Shown: positions 1 to 10,638 of the stretch, one piece after another
How the letters are laid out: the number at the start of each line of letters is the position of its first letter
Position numbering within the stretch: position 1 is the stretch's first letter
Assembly: GCF_020360975.1 (NCBI RefSeq)
Contig: NW_025408680.1
Span: 620,001-684,000 of the forward strand
Reading direction: 5' to 3'
Length of the DNA stretch: 64,000 nucleotides
Source of the DNA: Hirsutella rhossiliensis
Lineage: Eukaryota > Ascomycota > Sordariomycetes > Hypocreales > Ophiocordycipitaceae
Notes under the pieces: generated by a model
The model's input: the letters and a program-made list of their open reading frames with translations, nothing else
Told to the model about the DNA's origin: nothing
Databases searched by the model: none
Position numbers and translations under genes: made by a program

Positions 1-209
1 GCGAGTATGAAAACTCAGAAGATGTGAGTGGTATGTACGGCGCATCTTTGGGGATCTTTCCGCTGGTCTGAGCGAGAGCACCGTGCAAAGCCATTTCCTG
101 TCCCCCCCCCCTTTTTTTTCTTCGAAAGATTTCCAGTACTTCGTACACGCAGCTGCGCCGCTACACAGCAAGCGGCAAGGGCGATAACAAGCGACACGCA
201 TCAGTCGAT
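1..209. other. 3' flank of the large disordered-protein gene
   Basis: This short stretch lies downstream of the minus-strand gene that ends at 210. It contains a homopolymer junction of about ten C followed by eight T near 102-119. No gene is supported here. Confidence 0.5.
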
Positions 210-3200
210 CTAGTCCTCCCTCCAATCGCCAAAGCCTGGCTCTCCGTATGGATTCCACTCCTGCCCGGGCCAGCTCGTTGCGCTCATCTGCGGCGTATAG
301 TCCTCCGCGTCTTCAGCCCTGAACAGAATCTTTTCCTCCTGTGACTCAAGTCGCCTGCTCCTTTTATATCGGTCCGCCGTGTCGTCCAGTTCCGCCGCTG
401 GCGCAACGTCAACCGCAACGTCTTTCACGTCGTGTGCTCCGACACCATCTCCAGACTGGGTATGAAGGCTTTGCGCGCCTCTCTCGGAGTTTTTTCTCCA
501 GTCCGTGCTCCCCTCCGGTCTCGTATCGCTCATGTCCCCAGCGGAGTGATCCTTCACTCCTCGCTCGTCGACCCGATGATCCGCGGTGACTGTTGAATTC
601 TTGCCCACTGTTGGAGACCTGATACCCGGGTGCATAACCGGGGAGAGGGCGGCGGCATCCGCAGAAACGGAATCACCAACCTTGGAGTATTCGTGAGATC
701 CAACTTTACTGTGTCCTCCCGAGCGCGCTTTCGCGAGGCCTTGATATCTCTCCACGGCTTCCCAATCGTCCAGCCTTGATTCCTGCCGAATTCTCAAGGA
801 TATCATGCTGGATTGGTGCGGGACAGTGTCTCCAAGGCCGGCGTTTGCTCGAGAATCGTCAACCGACCCCAAGGGTGGAGACGGGCCCATTCCCAAGGAA
901 GAGACGGAATCATGTCGCAGAGGGCTTTTCTGACTTATCGACGGAGACTGCTGCGACCGAGGCGACACGAGCCCAACGTGGCCCTCGTGCGGCTGCTGAT
1001 GCGGCTGAATGTGTCGTTGCGACGCTGTGTGGCGTTCAGCGTTGTAGGGCGTAGGAGCTATTAGGCCCTCGCCGTGAACTGCTTGATATCCTCGAGGGAT
1101 CGGCACTTGATCATACACTCGCTCCCATTGGCTGGGTGGCGCTTGGCCGTGTCGCTTGGGCTCCGCTGGAGACCCCGATGGTTGGCCGTGAAACCCAGGC
1201 TGGGGAGAGACTGCACCTTGAGACGCCCACGCGCCGGACGGGGATGACCGCTGGCTCTGCACTGGGGTGATATTCCAGGCAGGATGCACCGCTTTCTGCC
1301 GGTCACTCGGCCCGGGTGACAGTTGATGCGGGTGATGAGACCGCTGCCTCTGTGGTGGCCCCTGTCCAGTCCCTTCTCGGCGCGTCGCGCCTCGAGTAGA
1401 GTCTAGAGACCTCGAGATTCTCTTGAACGCTCCCAAAAACTTCGACCCGGCCTTTCTGTCTCCCCTTTCGGGCTTGCCGTGGCTCTGCGGGGCGATCTGA
1501 CCCATTTGCTCAGACACGCGGTTCTTCAGACCTTTCCATCGAGAGCCGGCGCCGTCCCCTTGAGCGCCCAGGTGCTCTCGCTGATTTGGCGGTACGGCTG
1601 GCCCAGATCTCTGCGGATGACCCTGAGGGCGGTATGCATGAAACTGTTCAACTTGCCCAGGGTTGAACACCCGGCCACCTGTATGCGGGCCGGGCTGCTG
1701 CTTATGTTGCTGGGGAGGATGGCCGGGCTCAGAAAACGGGGGGCTTCTTCTAGACTCTGGGTCGAGGTTTTCCCGCGGCACAGAGGCTAATGAACTCTGC
1801 CCTTGCGAAGTATTGCCTCTAGAGTCGTCCCTGATTGATTGTCCGAGCTGCGAGTGCGGTCTGGCAATAGGGGTGGTCGCACCGGAAACGCGCAGATGGC
1901 CAGCCGAGTTCTGCTGAAAGGACTCCAAGTTTCCATGATTGCTAAGTCCATCGTGGGGAATGCCTAAGTGATGATGTCGAGGTTCGGTAAGCGCCGCTCG
2001 CAACCTGGCGTCTTCGGGGGCCACGGCGGGCATCGCGTCCATCCCAGGCCCACGGGTGCCGCTGGCCTGCTGAACTGGCTGCTGCTCAATAGCTTTCCCA
2101 TCCGAGGTAACAGACAAATCTGGGGAAACTGTTGAGCTTCTTAGAAATGCGGCCTCGCCGGCAGCATCATGCTGCGCTCCAATGCCAGCCAAGGGTGAGC
2201 CCCCATCCTGATGCGGTCCTGTGCCATCGTGACGTGATAGCAGCAGAGGTGTTGATAGATTCCGACGGTGTTCCATATCATTAGGCAGCTTCCGTACAAC
2301 TCCAAGCCCCTGAGCCAGCTGTCGACGATCGGCCTCGGTAGTCCAAACATCGGGTGTCATGGGAGCTTCAAATCCCAGTGGGGACGGACGCGGCTGATTT
2401 CCCGGAAGCTGAGGAGATCTATTGATTGTCAGGCGCGGTGGTAGCCTGAAAGCATCGACCGAGTCGGCCTGGTCTCGGGAGTTCCGCGTTCCCCTGCCGG
2501 AAGAGAAGGGGCGTGGGGGTCCATGTAGGTCGGCGCCAGGAGATGGAATGCCCCTACGCGATTGAGTATCGACTGACTCTTGCCGATGGCGAGCCTGTAG
2601 ATCCGAGGATGAATGAGCATGCCGAGGGGCCACTCGCCCTTCAGGCTTGGAGGCAGGCTTGCGCCCCAAAAGATCCGAAATCATCCCCGACACGGAGCTC
2701 CGCCTGGGGCCTCTGTCCGTTCTGCCTTCGCCAACAGGCTGGGGCGACAGGGGATCAAAGGAGTTCGCCAAGCTGCTTCCGCCTGGGCTATGGAACGAAG
2801 CAGGTAGTGGAGCCACGAGACCAGCCCTATGTTGATGCTGGTCATCTGCCCCGATGCTTACGGTCTGGGGAGCCTGCGAGTTTCCGCTGCGATCTATAGC
2901 AGAGCCGTAGATCATGTCCTTAAAACTTGTCAGGTTGACCATGCTCGAGAGCCGTTTTTTCTTCTTTGTCACTTCAAAGTTGTCCGCATCTGCAAGGTTC
3001 GAATCATTCAGGAAGCTAGAGGCCGACGGTCGCCGCGCACCCTTGGGCGTGATTTCGCCACCAGATCCGACCAGAGAGGAATTAGGATCCGGCTGCGACT
3101 GCCAAGGCATGCCCGGTGCCCAGACCTCGGGATTGGACTGATCATGTCCACCAACGCTATGTTTTTGTATAGAATCATGGTCCGCTGATGCGCGGCCAGT

Positions 3201-4724
3201 AAAGCCGGGAAGAAAGCTCGGCTGCTTCCCTTTGGCCTCCTGAATGTTCTCGGCTGCAATGCCGGACTCGGACGCCGCCGGTTGAGCCTCGGGCGACCAA
3301 GCCGGCCAATTTCTAGACGACGTCCCCGTGCTAAGAATGCCTGGATGCCTGAAGATGCCCAATCCCTGCTGATTGGGCACACAATCTCCCTGTGATGTCC
3401 GAACTGCGTCAAGATTAGGCTTGCCGTTCCGCGAAGTCTCTCCTCGAAGAGGTGGCGCCGTATAAGGATGTGAGTCCGACTCTACCCTCGTCCGGGAATG
3501 AGATCGAGGGCGCTGGGTATCATGGGTGATGGGATGAGAAAAGAGGTCAGGCCATCGCTGCGCAGACGATGGCGGTACGTCAAAGGACCTCTGTCGCAGA
3601 TGGTCCGGCGATCCAGTTTCCTTATCGTAGCCGTAGAACATTGGCTGCTGCGAGCTAGCGGTTCCAGGGCGGTGTCTGGTAACGGAATGAAGGGGCTCAG
3701 ACAGGTGGCTCTCCTCTAGCTTCCAGGGGCCGGTGGCTAGTCCCGGAATCGGACTTGCCAGCATCGGCGAGAGGCGAGTGTGAACAGGCAGGGCCGCATC
3801 AGAGGATTCAAGTGCCGGCAGTTGAATGGCCTGGAGCTTGCTTTGCACAGGGCGTTCGAGATGTTCTGGGCCCCGTGGCTGCTCCTGCTTGGGAACGGGA
3901 GCGCCTGAGATACCGTTGTCGCCAAGAGCAGGCTCCGTCGAGCTGCCAAATTGCAGTACAGACCATGGTATGAGTGGAAGCGGCTCTTCAGGTCCAACTG
4001 ATCGACGTGAGCCGTCCCCGGTCACGGAGAATCCGCGGTCATTGCCATTGTCTCTAACGTCATCGTCGTCGAGCGAGAAGCGCCGGCTGGCCCTCTTCGC
4101 CCTGGTTGTGATGCCAAAGGTGGAGCTCCTCCGGATGGGGGGCAATCCGACAAACGAAGAGGTGCGCTTCGGGACATCATTTTGGGCCTGGATGTAAGGC
4201 TGTAGCGCTACGCCGCCATCGTCACCTTGGGAAGAGGCAGTCGGTTGAGCGCGCGCGGCCGCTGGTAGCGATGCAACTTGTTGTTCGTCGTTATCCTGGC
4301 GCGGTACGACAACCCAGTCATCTAAAGCCTGATCTTGGGCGACGTCTCTTTGCTCCGGTAGCTGTGATGCATCTTGCGGCTGTGTCACACCGTTTCCCAA
4401 GTAAGCGGGGATTTCCAGTCTGCTCAGGCCAGCGGTGACTCGATCGGCAGAGCCCGGATGATTTAGATAACGCACAGGTTGCAGCTTGCCCAGGCTCTCC
4501 AGGTCATGCGACCGACTCTGCACAAGAGGACTCAGCTGCGGTGCCTGCTCGTGCCGCCGAGTATCGACCGATGACGACGGCCTGCCGCCGGTGTTTGAAA
4601 GCGCCGCGGAGGCGGCTCGGGGGGCCGCTTCCCCCGGCCGAGACCTCGCTCCCAAGCTAAACGCCCAAGACGCCCGCCGATCGTTTTTGGGGTTGGTGTG
4701 GACTAGGGAATTGGCAGATTCGCC
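210..4724 (-). CDS. large disordered fungal protein, C-terminal part (second long exon, or a separate gene)
   Basis: About 1505 codons are open without interruption. The protein is rich in Ser, Pro, Gln, Gly and Arg, with no recognisable enzyme domain, signal peptide or membrane segment, so it is probably intrinsically disordered. More ordered islands are FVGLPPIRRSSTFG near the start, several basic patches (for example RAKRASRRFS), and the end, where aromatic residues cluster (SWPGQEWNPYGEPGFGDW). A TTGCAG acceptor at 4725-4730 on this strand is in phase with a GTATTT donor after 5038, so this segment can join the upstream ORF (5038-7665) into one protein of about 2360 residues. Against that, the intron would be long (313 bases), its donor is unusual and no good branch point is visible. 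The alternative is a separate gene starting at the ATG at 4880. I do not recognise a named family; a scaffold or adaptor role would be a guess. Confidence 0.7.
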   Translation of the reverse strand, partial: GESANSLVHTNPKNDRRASWAFSLGARSRPGEAAPRAASAALSNTGGRPSSSVDTRRHEQAPQLSPLVQSRSHDLESLGKLQPVRYLNHPGSADRVTAGLSRLEIPAYLGNGVTQPQDASQLPEQRDVAQDQALDDWVVVPRQDNDEQQVASLPAAARAQPTASSQGDDGGVALQPYIQAQNDVPKRTSSFVGLPPIRRSSTFGITTRAKRASRRFSLDDDDVRDNGNDRGFSVTGDGSRRSVGPEEPLPLIPWSVLQFGSSTEPALGDNGISGAPVPKQEQPRGPEHLERPVQSKLQAIQLPALESSDAALPVHTRLSPMLASPIPGLATGPWKLEESHLSEPLHSVTRHRPGTASSQQPMFYGYDKETGSPDHLRQRSFDVPPSSAQRWPDLFSHPITHDTQRPRSHSRTRVESDSHPYTAPPLRGETSRNGKPNLDAVRTSQGDCVPNQQGLGIFRHPGILSTGTSSRNWPAWSPEAQPAASESGIAAENIQEAKGKQPSFLPGFTGRASADHDSIQKHSVGGHDQSNPEVWAPGMPWQSQPDPNSSLVGSGGEITPKGARRPSASSFLNDSNLADADNFEVTKKKKRLSSMVNLTSFKDMIYGSAIDRSGNSQAPQTVSIGADDQHQHRAGLVAPLPASFHSPGGSSLANSFDPLSPQPVGEGRTDRGPRRSSVSGMISDLLGRKPASKPEGRVAPRHAHSSSDLQARHRQESVDTQSRRGIPSPGADLHGPPRPFSSGRGTRNSRDQADSVDAFRLPPRLTINRSPQLPGNQPRPSPLGFEAPMTPDVWTTEADRRQLAQGLGVVRKLPNDMEHRRNLSTPLLLSRHDGTGPHQDGGSPLAGIGAQHDAAGEAAFLRSSTVSPDLSVTSDGKAIEQQPVQQASGTRGPGMDAMPAVAPEDARLRAALTEPRHHHLGIPHDGLSNHGNLESFQQNSAGHLRVSGATTPIARPHSQLGQSIRDDSRGNTSQGQSSLASVPRENLDPESRRSPPFSEPGHPPQQHKQQPGPHTGGRVFNPGQVEQFHAYRPQGHPQRSGPAVPPNQREHLGAQGDGAGSRWKGLKNRVSEQMGQIAPQSHGKPERGDRKAGSKFLGAFKRISRSLDSTRGATRREGTGQGPPQRQRSHHPHQLSPGPSDRQKAVHPAWNITPVQSQRSSPSGAWASQGAVSPQPGFHGQPSGSPAEPKRHGQAPPSQWERVYDQVPIPRGYQAVHGEGLIAPTPYNAERHTASQRHIQPHQQPHEGHVGLVSPRSQQSPSISQKSPLRHDSVSSLGMGPSPPLGSVDDSRANAGLGDTVPHQSSMISLRIRQESRLDDWEAVERYQGLAKARSGGHSKVGSHEYSKVGDSVSADAAALSPVMHPGIRSPTVGKNSTVTADHRVDERGVKDHSAGDMSDTRPEGSTDWRKNSERGAQSLHTQSGDGVGAHDVKDVAVDVAPAAELDDTADRYKRSRRLESQEEKILFRAEDAEDYTPQMSATSWPGQEWNPYGEPGFGDWRED

Positions 4725-5037
4725 CTGCAAACAATTAATATCCATCCATTCACATGCGGACACGTGTGTGGGGTGACACGAATTGTGATGCGTTGGTGGA
4801 GGAAGGAATTGGAGAAAAGAAATGGGGAAATGCCATGAATGAATCGTGTAATTCCTATCTCGTGCACCCCATGCGATCATCAGACCAAGATTAAGCGAGA
4901 TTCCAGCTTCGGACGACTTAGATCAAACATCCCTTGATACAGGCTTCCCTCCCAGGCAAACACAAGGGAGGGAGAAAAAGGCAAAATTCCTACTCACTGC
5001 TGAGCAAGGTGTGAGAAAGGAAGCTTCAGTGAAATAC

Positions 5038-7665
5038 CTTGTCCCCGCTTCCGCGCAATTTGTTCTTTCCTTTACTTAGTAAACCCTTGCCCATCTTCCC
5101 GGCCGAATGCATGAACTCCTTGCTCTTGAAGCCAATTTGGTGGCTAGGATTTCCAAACGCGCTACCGGTCGGTTGCGAGGGCATCTGCGATCCGCCCAGC
5201 CGCGAGCGGCCGGCCGATGATGTGCTCGGCACAGTGGCGTTGAGATACTGCTGGTAGTAGGGCTGCTGTGCGGGAGGCTGGGCGCTTGCGGATGACGGGT
5301 GGCTCTCAGCCTGGACGAGCGGGTGAGGAGTTGCTGCGGCCAGAAACTCTGATCCGTTGGCGTATTCGGGGTTCTGGGCCTGCAGATCTTCGAGCCACGT
5401 GTTAAGTCCAGTGTCGGCTGACGCAAAATAATTTCGTGTCTCGTTGTATCTGGTGATCCTCTCCGCAGGAGCGGGCAGCGCCAGGATCTCTCGGAACATC
5501 ATGCCTGGTGCCTGTGTTGGGTGATGAGGGCTCTGAGGCTCGACAGCTTCACTCGGTGGCTGACCAGCGGGACTTCTTTGGGACTCGGGCGGTGGGGTGG
5601 GAGAGAAGACGCGCGAAGAGTCTGGCGCCTGAGCTCCCTCGTCGGATCGTGACAGTCTTGTGCTGTCTCGACCCCCCGAGGCCGGCCTATCGCTCGAGGC
5701 GGAGAGAGGCGACGGGGGCTGGGGCACCTCCGGTGGCTCTTGTCCTCCGTCCGACTTGGCGACAGTCCCGGGAGCTGTGTCCGCGGGCTTGGGGGATTCG
5801 GCGTCTGCACGTGAGGGGGCGCGGCCGTCAGTGCCATCAGGTGGCGGTGTAGGCCCTGGCTCCGATCGAGCGATTGGATTCGCGGCCAGCCCATGAGCCG
5901 TGGATGATTCATGGCCCGAATCAGGAGACGGGGGGTTCGCCCTACCCTCATCGGCCTCCCAGGAAAACCTCTTCCGAGAGTCAAGCTCATCCACACACGC
6001 ATTCTCGTCCAACCCAGAAGCCTCGGGCGGCGAGTCAGCCACCTCTTTGCTTTCCAGCGTGGTGGTAATTGGGGGCGCGGCCTGGGCCTTGTCTGACGTG
6101 TCCGCCCAGTAGCTGTCGTAGTCTCGCAGAGTGTAGCTACTCTCTCTAACCGCGTTGGGGCTTGGAGAGAGGAAACTCTTGCGGCCGTCTCCGGGGGACG
6201 AGGGATCCGCGGGCGAGCTCGCACCGGGACTCAGCGATCTCAAGATCTCATCGCTGAGAACGTCATTGTCCTTGACAGGTGATGAAGCTATGGTGCTAGT
6301 AGTAGGCTGGCGCTGAATCGAAATGGTTTCGAAATCGTGGCCAGGCTCTCTTTGCTTATACGCGTCGGAAGCTGCAGTGGGTTTATTGTCGTCAATGTTC
6401 AAGGATCCTCCCGAGGGGCTCGCTTCCTCGGCCACGTTGCCAACAGACGCACGAGGACTGGGTGTCCGCAAAGGCGGAATCGTGGGCCAACCGCTTCCTA
6501 GGTGCAAAATAGGCTGCCGCGCTTGGGGATGCGCGAGGACCGTGTCCGCTGCAGCGCTGGAAGACCCATGATCTGGGTCTCGATCCTTGTCGTCGGAGCT
6601 AGAGAGGGCAACCTCTCCGGGTTCCTTGGTCGTGTTTTTAGACAAGCCTTCATCCTTTGCAGGCGCTTCTCCGCCGTTGACCTCTTCCAAATAATGCGAG
6701 ACAGATTGTAACCCTGGCGGTGTTTTCCGAGTGGCAGGAGGCGAGCGACAGGGATCCGACACCAAGGCAGAGGCGTCGTTGTATTTCTCGGTTCGCGGTG
6801 GCGGTGACGACGAGGGTAAGCCGTCGCCTTCGTGCTCAGGGATCATTGGTCCGATGGCAAAGCCGCTTCCCGTGGAGGCGAATAGGTCGACGCCAAATGC
6901 AGACATGCGAGCAACGTCGGGCAGCTGAGGGCTGACGGAGTCCCGACGGCCACCGTCTCCTTGTCCTGCAGACTCTGCGCCGCCACCAGCATGGGGAGGA
7001 TCGCCTCTACCGCCCGGTGAGTCCAGCCTGTTCGATTTGGATGGGACCTCGGCAAGGAGAGCCTCCTTTTCCGTCTCGGGCTGGCGATGTCGCTGATTCT
7101 CCTCATCCATGCGGCGGTATTCGTCGGAGGGGCGAAGGAGAGGCGCCGCGCCTCCCACAGACGGCTCATCTGGTTCCGCTAGTCGGGAGCTTGAATGATT
7201 TGATGGGCCAGCGCCGGTGGACTGAGAAGAGACTGTCTTGTCCCGGTCGACGGGGCTTTCGGTGATCGAGGGGTCGGATATTGCAGGCGACGCGTGATGT
7301 GGTGGCGCCGGCCTTGGAGGTTGTTGCGCCTGGAGAGACGAGGGCAAAGAAGCTACGCCAGTGCCAGCGCCAGGTCTCTGGGTCGATGGCTGCTGGGCTG
7401 GGGGCTCGGGCTCGGGCTCGGGCTCGTCGTCGTACTCGTCGGCACCCCAGTCATCGCCGTCGTAGCTCTGCACCCGAGCCTCGACCCATTTCCTCGTCTT
7501 GGTTCGGTTCACGTTGACTTGGTACGCGCTGCCGGCCGGCGGAGCTTGCGATAATCTGCGAGTCGCAGGAGAGTCAGCACAGACGGGGAGACCAGCGGGA
7601 GCGGCAGACACGTACGCGGAAGACTGATGGCCAGGCCCAAAGCCTTTGTTGAATGGGCTGTCCAT
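5038..7665 (-). CDS. large disordered fungal protein, N-terminal part
   Basis: Start ATG is at 7663-7665. The N-terminal conserved island NRTKTRKWVEARVQSYDGDD is followed by an acidic Asp/Glu-Pro tract (encoded by a CGGGCT-like repeat near 7405-7432), then long Ser/Pro-rich disorder. Later islands are ARMSAFGVDLFAS, LRDYDSYWAD and a predicted helical stretch around ERITRYNETRNYFASAD. The end is basic and Gly/Lys-rich (SKGKNKLRGSGDK). A canonical 60-base intron is visible close to the start, at 7556-7615 on this strand (GTACGT donor, GCTGAC branch, CTCGCAG acceptor); it is in frame, so it goes unnoticed in a simple ORF. The frame stops at 5026 if the downstream intron is not used, or splices at 5038 into the segment ending at 210. 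The function is unknown. The acidic plus tryptophan motif looks like a conserved fungal short linear motif, but that is an impression. Confidence 0.7.
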
Positions 7666-8799
7666 GACAAGAGGCGTCGCAACAGCGTCTTCACCCAGTC
7701 ATGACTCGTTGACACGGATGGCGCCACCGGGCTCGGCCGAATCGGAGAGATGGTTGGGCTTTCGGGTCGTGCTGAAAGACCAGGGCGGCGGCGATGGTGA
7801 GAAGCCACAAGTCGGGGGTGCGGAAACAAGCAAGGGCTCCAGAACCGACGGGAAAAGAAAAAATGAAGGAGGCAGACGGAGAAAAGAGGGAAGAAAAGAT
7901 ACGTTCACTGGATCGGCATGGATCTTGGAGATTGCATTTGGGGCGGTCTGGCTGAAAAGTTGCGAGAGGCCAAGGAATGTCGCCTGGGCCTGTACTATCA
8001 TGCAGAATGCCAACTAAGGTATATCCACTGGACAGCCAGGCGGTGAGCTACAGGATGTTGAGGGCGTTCTGTTAGCAAGGCACTACTCTCCACTGTACAT
8101 ACCCGGGGTTATGAACAGAGGGCGTCCAGGTACACCGTTGGGGGAGGGGCTGCCCAGCGGCTATCGAACGTGTCAGTCAGTGCATGAGAGGGCACTTGGG
8201 CGTGGCTCTTGGGAACCCTCGCTGTCTATTCTGACCAAACAAACGTGCTCACGGCGATCCCCGACGAGTGTCCTGTACGCAATGGCGTCTGATACTTCGC
8301 ACGCGGGATGTAGGTAAATACCTACCTACCTAGGTAGGTACTGTACCTACTTCTATATCACCAGGCATCGCTCACCAGGCCAAGATATGACCTACCCTAT
8401 ATCCCCTCATCCACGTCCGCTGTGGCTATGCTGGGCCCAGCATCAGCCTCCGTGGCGCAGCCATTGAAGCAAACACCACGTGTCGCCGCAATCCGTCCAG
8501 CGGTCCGATCGTCGACGAGGCAAGAAAAGAGGCTGCTGCATTCGTCACGCCTCGTCCTTCTCCACACCCTCTTCTCTTTTTCTCCGTCCTTGGTCCTCTC
8601 ATTAGACCCGTCTTTATATCCCTTCCTTCAGCTCCCGTATCACTTCCGGCGCGACTCGGCCCATCCCGAGCTCCGACGATTACGACGACTCCGACTCCGC
8701 CATCGCCCCGCGAGAAGCCGCTCCCTCCTCTTCACCCTCTCATCGCGAAGCCGCGCTGGTCGTCGGTAGTCGCGCATACTCCTCCACAAGCGCGTCATC
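7666..8799. other. divergent intergenic region between the disordered-protein gene and SED5
   Basis: This 1.1-kb region serves as promoter for both divergent genes. It holds a perfect 18-base palindrome at 8323-8340, and pyrimidine-rich tracts (8540-8640) just before SED5, as is common upstream of fungal start sites. No further gene is supported. Confidence 0.6.
8323..8340. repeat. perfect 18-base palindrome of TACC/GGTA units
   Basis: TACCTACCTAGGTAGGTA reads identically on both strands, and partial copies of TACCTAC flank it on both sides (8314-8322 and 8345-8350). Such CCTA-rich palindromes recur in filamentous fungal intergenic DNA; whether this one binds a protein cannot be told from sequence alone. 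Confidence 0.8.
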
Positions 8800-9881
8800 A
8801 TGGCCGTCGCATCCATTCAAGACCGCACCGCCGAGTTTAAGTCGGTCCTGGCGCAGGCTCAGCGTCGCCACAACCCCCCAAAGGTCGGATCACAGAGGAG
8901 GTCGCTGTTGAGCGATCCTCAAAAAGCCGCCGCAGATGGCGACGCAACCCCTCGGCGGTCCGACTTTGCCCGGAAAGCCGCCGAGATTGGACGCGGCATC
9001 TCGGCGACCATGGGCAAGCTCGAAAAGTTGGCGCAACGTGAGCCGCCCCCGGCCGCCGCAGCCCATGGGATACCGGAAATACTGACCTGGCTGCAGTCGC
9101 CAAGCGTCGTACACTGTTCGACGACCGGCCAGTCGAGATCAACGAGCTCACCTTTGTCATCAAGCAAGACCTCTCCTCGCTGAACCAGCAAATCGGAGCG
9201 CTCCAGACCGTATCGAAGCAGCAGCACCCCAAGGCTGACCAGGAGGGCGAGCACAACAAAAATGTCGTCTATCTGTTACAAGGAAAGTTGACGGATGTCT
9301 CGGTCAACTTCAAGGACGTGCTCGAGGCCCGGACCAAGAACATCCAGGCGTCTAGGTCGAGGACGGAAAATTTCATCTCGTCCGTGTCACAGCATGCTCA
9401 GCCGTCGCTGCCACAGTCGGCCTCACCCCTCTACGGCACGCCTAACCGAGCGTCCCCCGCCCCCGGCGCCGACACCCTTTCACTCAACCCCGTGGGCGAC
9501 CAGCAGCTGATGATGATGGAGGAGGCGCAGCCGACCAACACCTACATCCAACAGAGAGGCGAGGCCATCGAAGCCATCGAAAAGACCATCAGCGAACTGG
9601 GCAGCATCTTTGGACAGCTGGCGACCATGGTCTCGGAACAGAGCGACATGATACAGCGTATCGACGCCAACACGGAAGACGTCGTGGACAATGTCGAGGG
9701 CGCCCAGCGGGAGCTGATGAAGTACTGGTCGCGCGTCTCGAGCAACAGGTGGTTAATAGCCAAGATGTTTGGCGTGCTGATGATATTCTTCCTGTGAGTG
9801 GCCGACTACATCTCCTTTCCAGTCGTCGCAACCGGCACTGACTTGGTTTCCGGCAGGCTCTGGGTCCTCGTCTCGGGCTAG
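8800..9881 (+). CDS. SED5: Golgi t-SNARE syntaxin-5 homologue
   Basis: Three exons (8800-9037, 9097-9793, 9857-9881) give 319 residues, the usual size for fungal Sed5. The start MAVASIQDRTAEFKSVLAQA matches the N-terminal motif with which Sed5/syntaxin-5 binds the SM protein Sly1. An N-terminal helical (Habc) region follows, then the SNARE core from about residue 225 (GEAIEAIEKTISELGSIFGQ) with the central Q of Qa-SNAREs, and a C-terminal hydrophobic anchor (WLIAKMFGVLMIFFL) that runs across the last intron into a seven-residue tail. The last exon is only 25 bases. The protein is expected to act in ER-to-Golgi and intra-Golgi fusion as the Qa-SNARE of the cis-Golgi. Donors (GTGAGC, GTGAGT) and phases are clean, and there is no sign of decay. 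Confidence 0.95.
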
Positions 9882-10638
9882 AGTAGGATGCAGGCCTGGA
9901 GCGTCGGCTCGCCTCGCCGCGGATGCTTGACTCTTGGGTGCATTGCTCCATAGGAGCACATCGAGGCCGCATTATTTCCTGTATTCGTATAATGGCGTGC
10001 TGGGAGAGGCGCGAGGGGAACCTATTGTCCATAATAGAGGCGTTTGAATGGGATACGGGCACGGCTAGATAGACTTTGATCATCAGCACTGGGTTCTCGG
10101 CAACAGAGAACTGCCTCGTCTTATGATAGCCCACGCCGTCCCATATGATGCTACGCCACACGGACTGCAGCCTCAATCAGCAGGGCTTGCTTTACCCCAG
10201 TCATGAGAGCGCCCGGGGCCCCGCGATCTGTTCTGTGGTTGAAACAGCCCGGCGATGAGGCCCGCACCCAAGACTTCTCCTTGGCCGGCATCATGGCGAC
10301 CCGCCCTGGCCTCCACATCAAGCATCCATCGCCGGCGGGATCCTAATTTGGGATGGAAAGCATAGAGCGGAACCCCTGCCTTGACAATTTGAAGCAACAC
10401 CAATTACATGACGACGGGGTTTGAACTTATGGAGAAGCTTGTAGGCCGAGAACTCCATATATAGTCCGCCGGGTCCTGCTGGTCATGTGTGGAAGCAAGC
10501 CCATTTTCGCCTCTCCTTGTTGATCTCCTTTGATTTTGTAACGGGCGGCCATACCACCACCTCCTCAATAGCCGACATCAAACATCCCCAGCCACAGCTT
10601 ACAACATAATCACATTCGACGCCATAACCTCCAACATA
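9882..10638. other. intergenic region, SED5 3' flank and aldo/keto reductase promoter
   Basis: There is no gene in this 757-base stretch. The second half is the probable promoter of the downstream reductase, with a TATATA element at 10458 followed by CCGCCGGG, and CA-rich leader sequence just before the ATG. Confidence 0.6.
10458..10463 (+). promoter_or_regulatory. candidate TATA element of the aldo/keto reductase gene
   Basis: The hexamer TATATA lies 176 bases upstream of the ATG at 10639, a plausible distance for a fungal gene with a 5' leader of about 100 bases. This is sequence resemblance only. Confidence 0.4.

Noticed and set aside
7400..7435. telomere-like or satellite repeat
   Set aside because: The GGGCTC repeat is coding and specifies the Glu-Pro tract of the large protein.
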